Positions 63,546 through 64,000 of a DNA stretch of 64,000 nt are shown here, piece by piece; position 1 is the stretch's first letter, and each line of letters opens with the position of its first letter. Below the pieces are notes generated by a model, which was not told the origin of the DNA, ran no database searches, and saw only the letters and a list, made by a program, of their open reading frames with translations. Both the position numbers and the translations under genes were made by a program. Source of the DNA: Shinella sp. UYSO24 (lineage in GTDB: Bacteria; Pseudomonadota; Alphaproteobacteria; Rhizobiales; Rhizobiaceae); NCBI GenBank assembly GCA_902167985.1, contig CABHNZ010000005.1, forward strand, positions 124,001 through 188,000. Reading direction: 5' to 3'.

Positions 63546-64000
63546 ATGTCGGTGCAGTGGGAAAATGTCGGAATAGACGGGGCAGCAAGCACGCCCGTTC
63601 CCATGCGCCTCTATGACGGCTCTGCCGGGAACGGCGAAAAGGGCCGGGCGAAGGTCAAGGCGCCGCCGCTGGTTCTCTACCTGCGCGGCGGGGCGTTTGA
63701 ACGAGGGCCGCGAGCCGGTGGAATGCCCCATCGGCAAGGCACTGGCGGAAACCGGGGCTGTGGTGCTGGAGGCGGATTATAGCGCCGTCTCGCACAATAT
63801 GTTCCCGAAGGCGATGGAATGCGCCTTTGCGGCGCTGAATTGCCTGTCGAGCCGACGCAAGCAGTTCGGGGCGGCGAAATCGCCGCTTCTGGTGGTCGGC
63901 GACGAGGCCGGCGGCAATGTGGCGGCCGGCGTGGCTCTGAAGGCCCGCGACCAGATGCCGGGAGAATTGACGGGACAGGTTCTTCTGTCGCCGATGATCG
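63546..64000 (+). CDS. Alpha/beta-hydrolase-fold protein, HSL-like (partial; frameshift near 63700)
   Basis: Runs off the window. First frame: SVQWENVGIDGAASTPVPMR then PLVLYLRGGAF (HGG-type oxyanion region with Arg in place of His). Second frame: NEGREPVECPIGKALAETGA, VVLEADYSAVSHNMFPKAME, and VVGDEAGGNVAAGVA. The last is the nucleophile elbow of hormone-sensitive-lipase-like esterases (GDSAGG), but with Glu instead of the catalytic Ser. Either a non-catalytic member or a different chemistry. Divergent from a LysR regulator. Confidence 0.75.

Overview
The window is a 64 kb chromosomal segment of an alphaproteobacterium, most likely Rhizobiaceae (Agrobacterium/Rhizobium group). Evidence: high GC; a permuted two-piece tmRNA whose tag reads ANDNNAKEYALAA; the block sspB / ssrA / thyA-folA-hflK-hflC-degP / serB / miaA / ilvB-ilvN ... 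ilvC; RHH and DUF4169 small proteins; a BA14K-type exported protein; and dispersed rhizobial-style intergenic palindromes. No phage, integrase, IS transposase, CRISPR array or replication origin was seen.

Layout. 0.1-7.2 kb: an RND efflux pair, then an HWE histidine kinase with a stand-alone receiver. 7.2-8.5 kb: a decayed stretch with a broken acetyltransferase and an orphan membrane-anchored protein. 8.5-16.3 kb: FAD-linked oxidase, giant AsmA-like protein, poly-serine protein, RHH and DUF4169 proteins, ClpXP adaptor SspB. 16.4-25.9 kb: ssrA, thymidylate/folate genes, HflKC-DegP envelope proteolysis, a HigBA-like toxin-antitoxin pair, serB, miaA. 26-33.2 kb: HerA-like ATPase, then an attenuator-controlled ilvB operon that carries a VapBC pair between ilvB and ilvN, then a KpsC-like protein. 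33.2-46.4 kb: aldo/keto reductase, cobalt-type nitrile hydratase operon, RecD-like helicase, MerR-LuxR hybrid regulator, pdxJ, ndh, divergent regulator/enzyme pairs (HxlR with a QorB-like protein, AraC with an alcohol dehydrogenase). 46.7-52 kb: TetR, ilvC, HxlR divergent from an old yellow enzyme, PLP aminotransferase. 52.3-61.1 kb: Fe(III)-type ABC importer, EEP hydrolase, NUDIX, PhzF, M23-like envelope protein. 61.3-64 kb: tRNA-Lys, BA14K protein, LysR divergent from an alpha/beta-hydrolase-fold protein cut by the window end.

How genes work together. Branched-chain amino acid synthesis (ilvB, ilvN, ilvC) is the main pathway. A near-leaderless leader peptide with a terminator hairpin suggests attenuation of ilvB. 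SspB delivers the ssrA-tagged products of the tmRNA encoded just upstream of it. ThyA and FolA form the dTMP/folate cycle. HflK/HflC and DegP handle envelope protein quality control.

Caution on reading frames. About 20 genes, including ilvB, ilvN and ilvC, are split by roughly 26 small indels. Most can be repaired by restoring one base to a short homopolymer run, and repaired lengths match the families. I read these as sequence errors, not pseudogenes, and give each such gene as one feature spanning its pieces.
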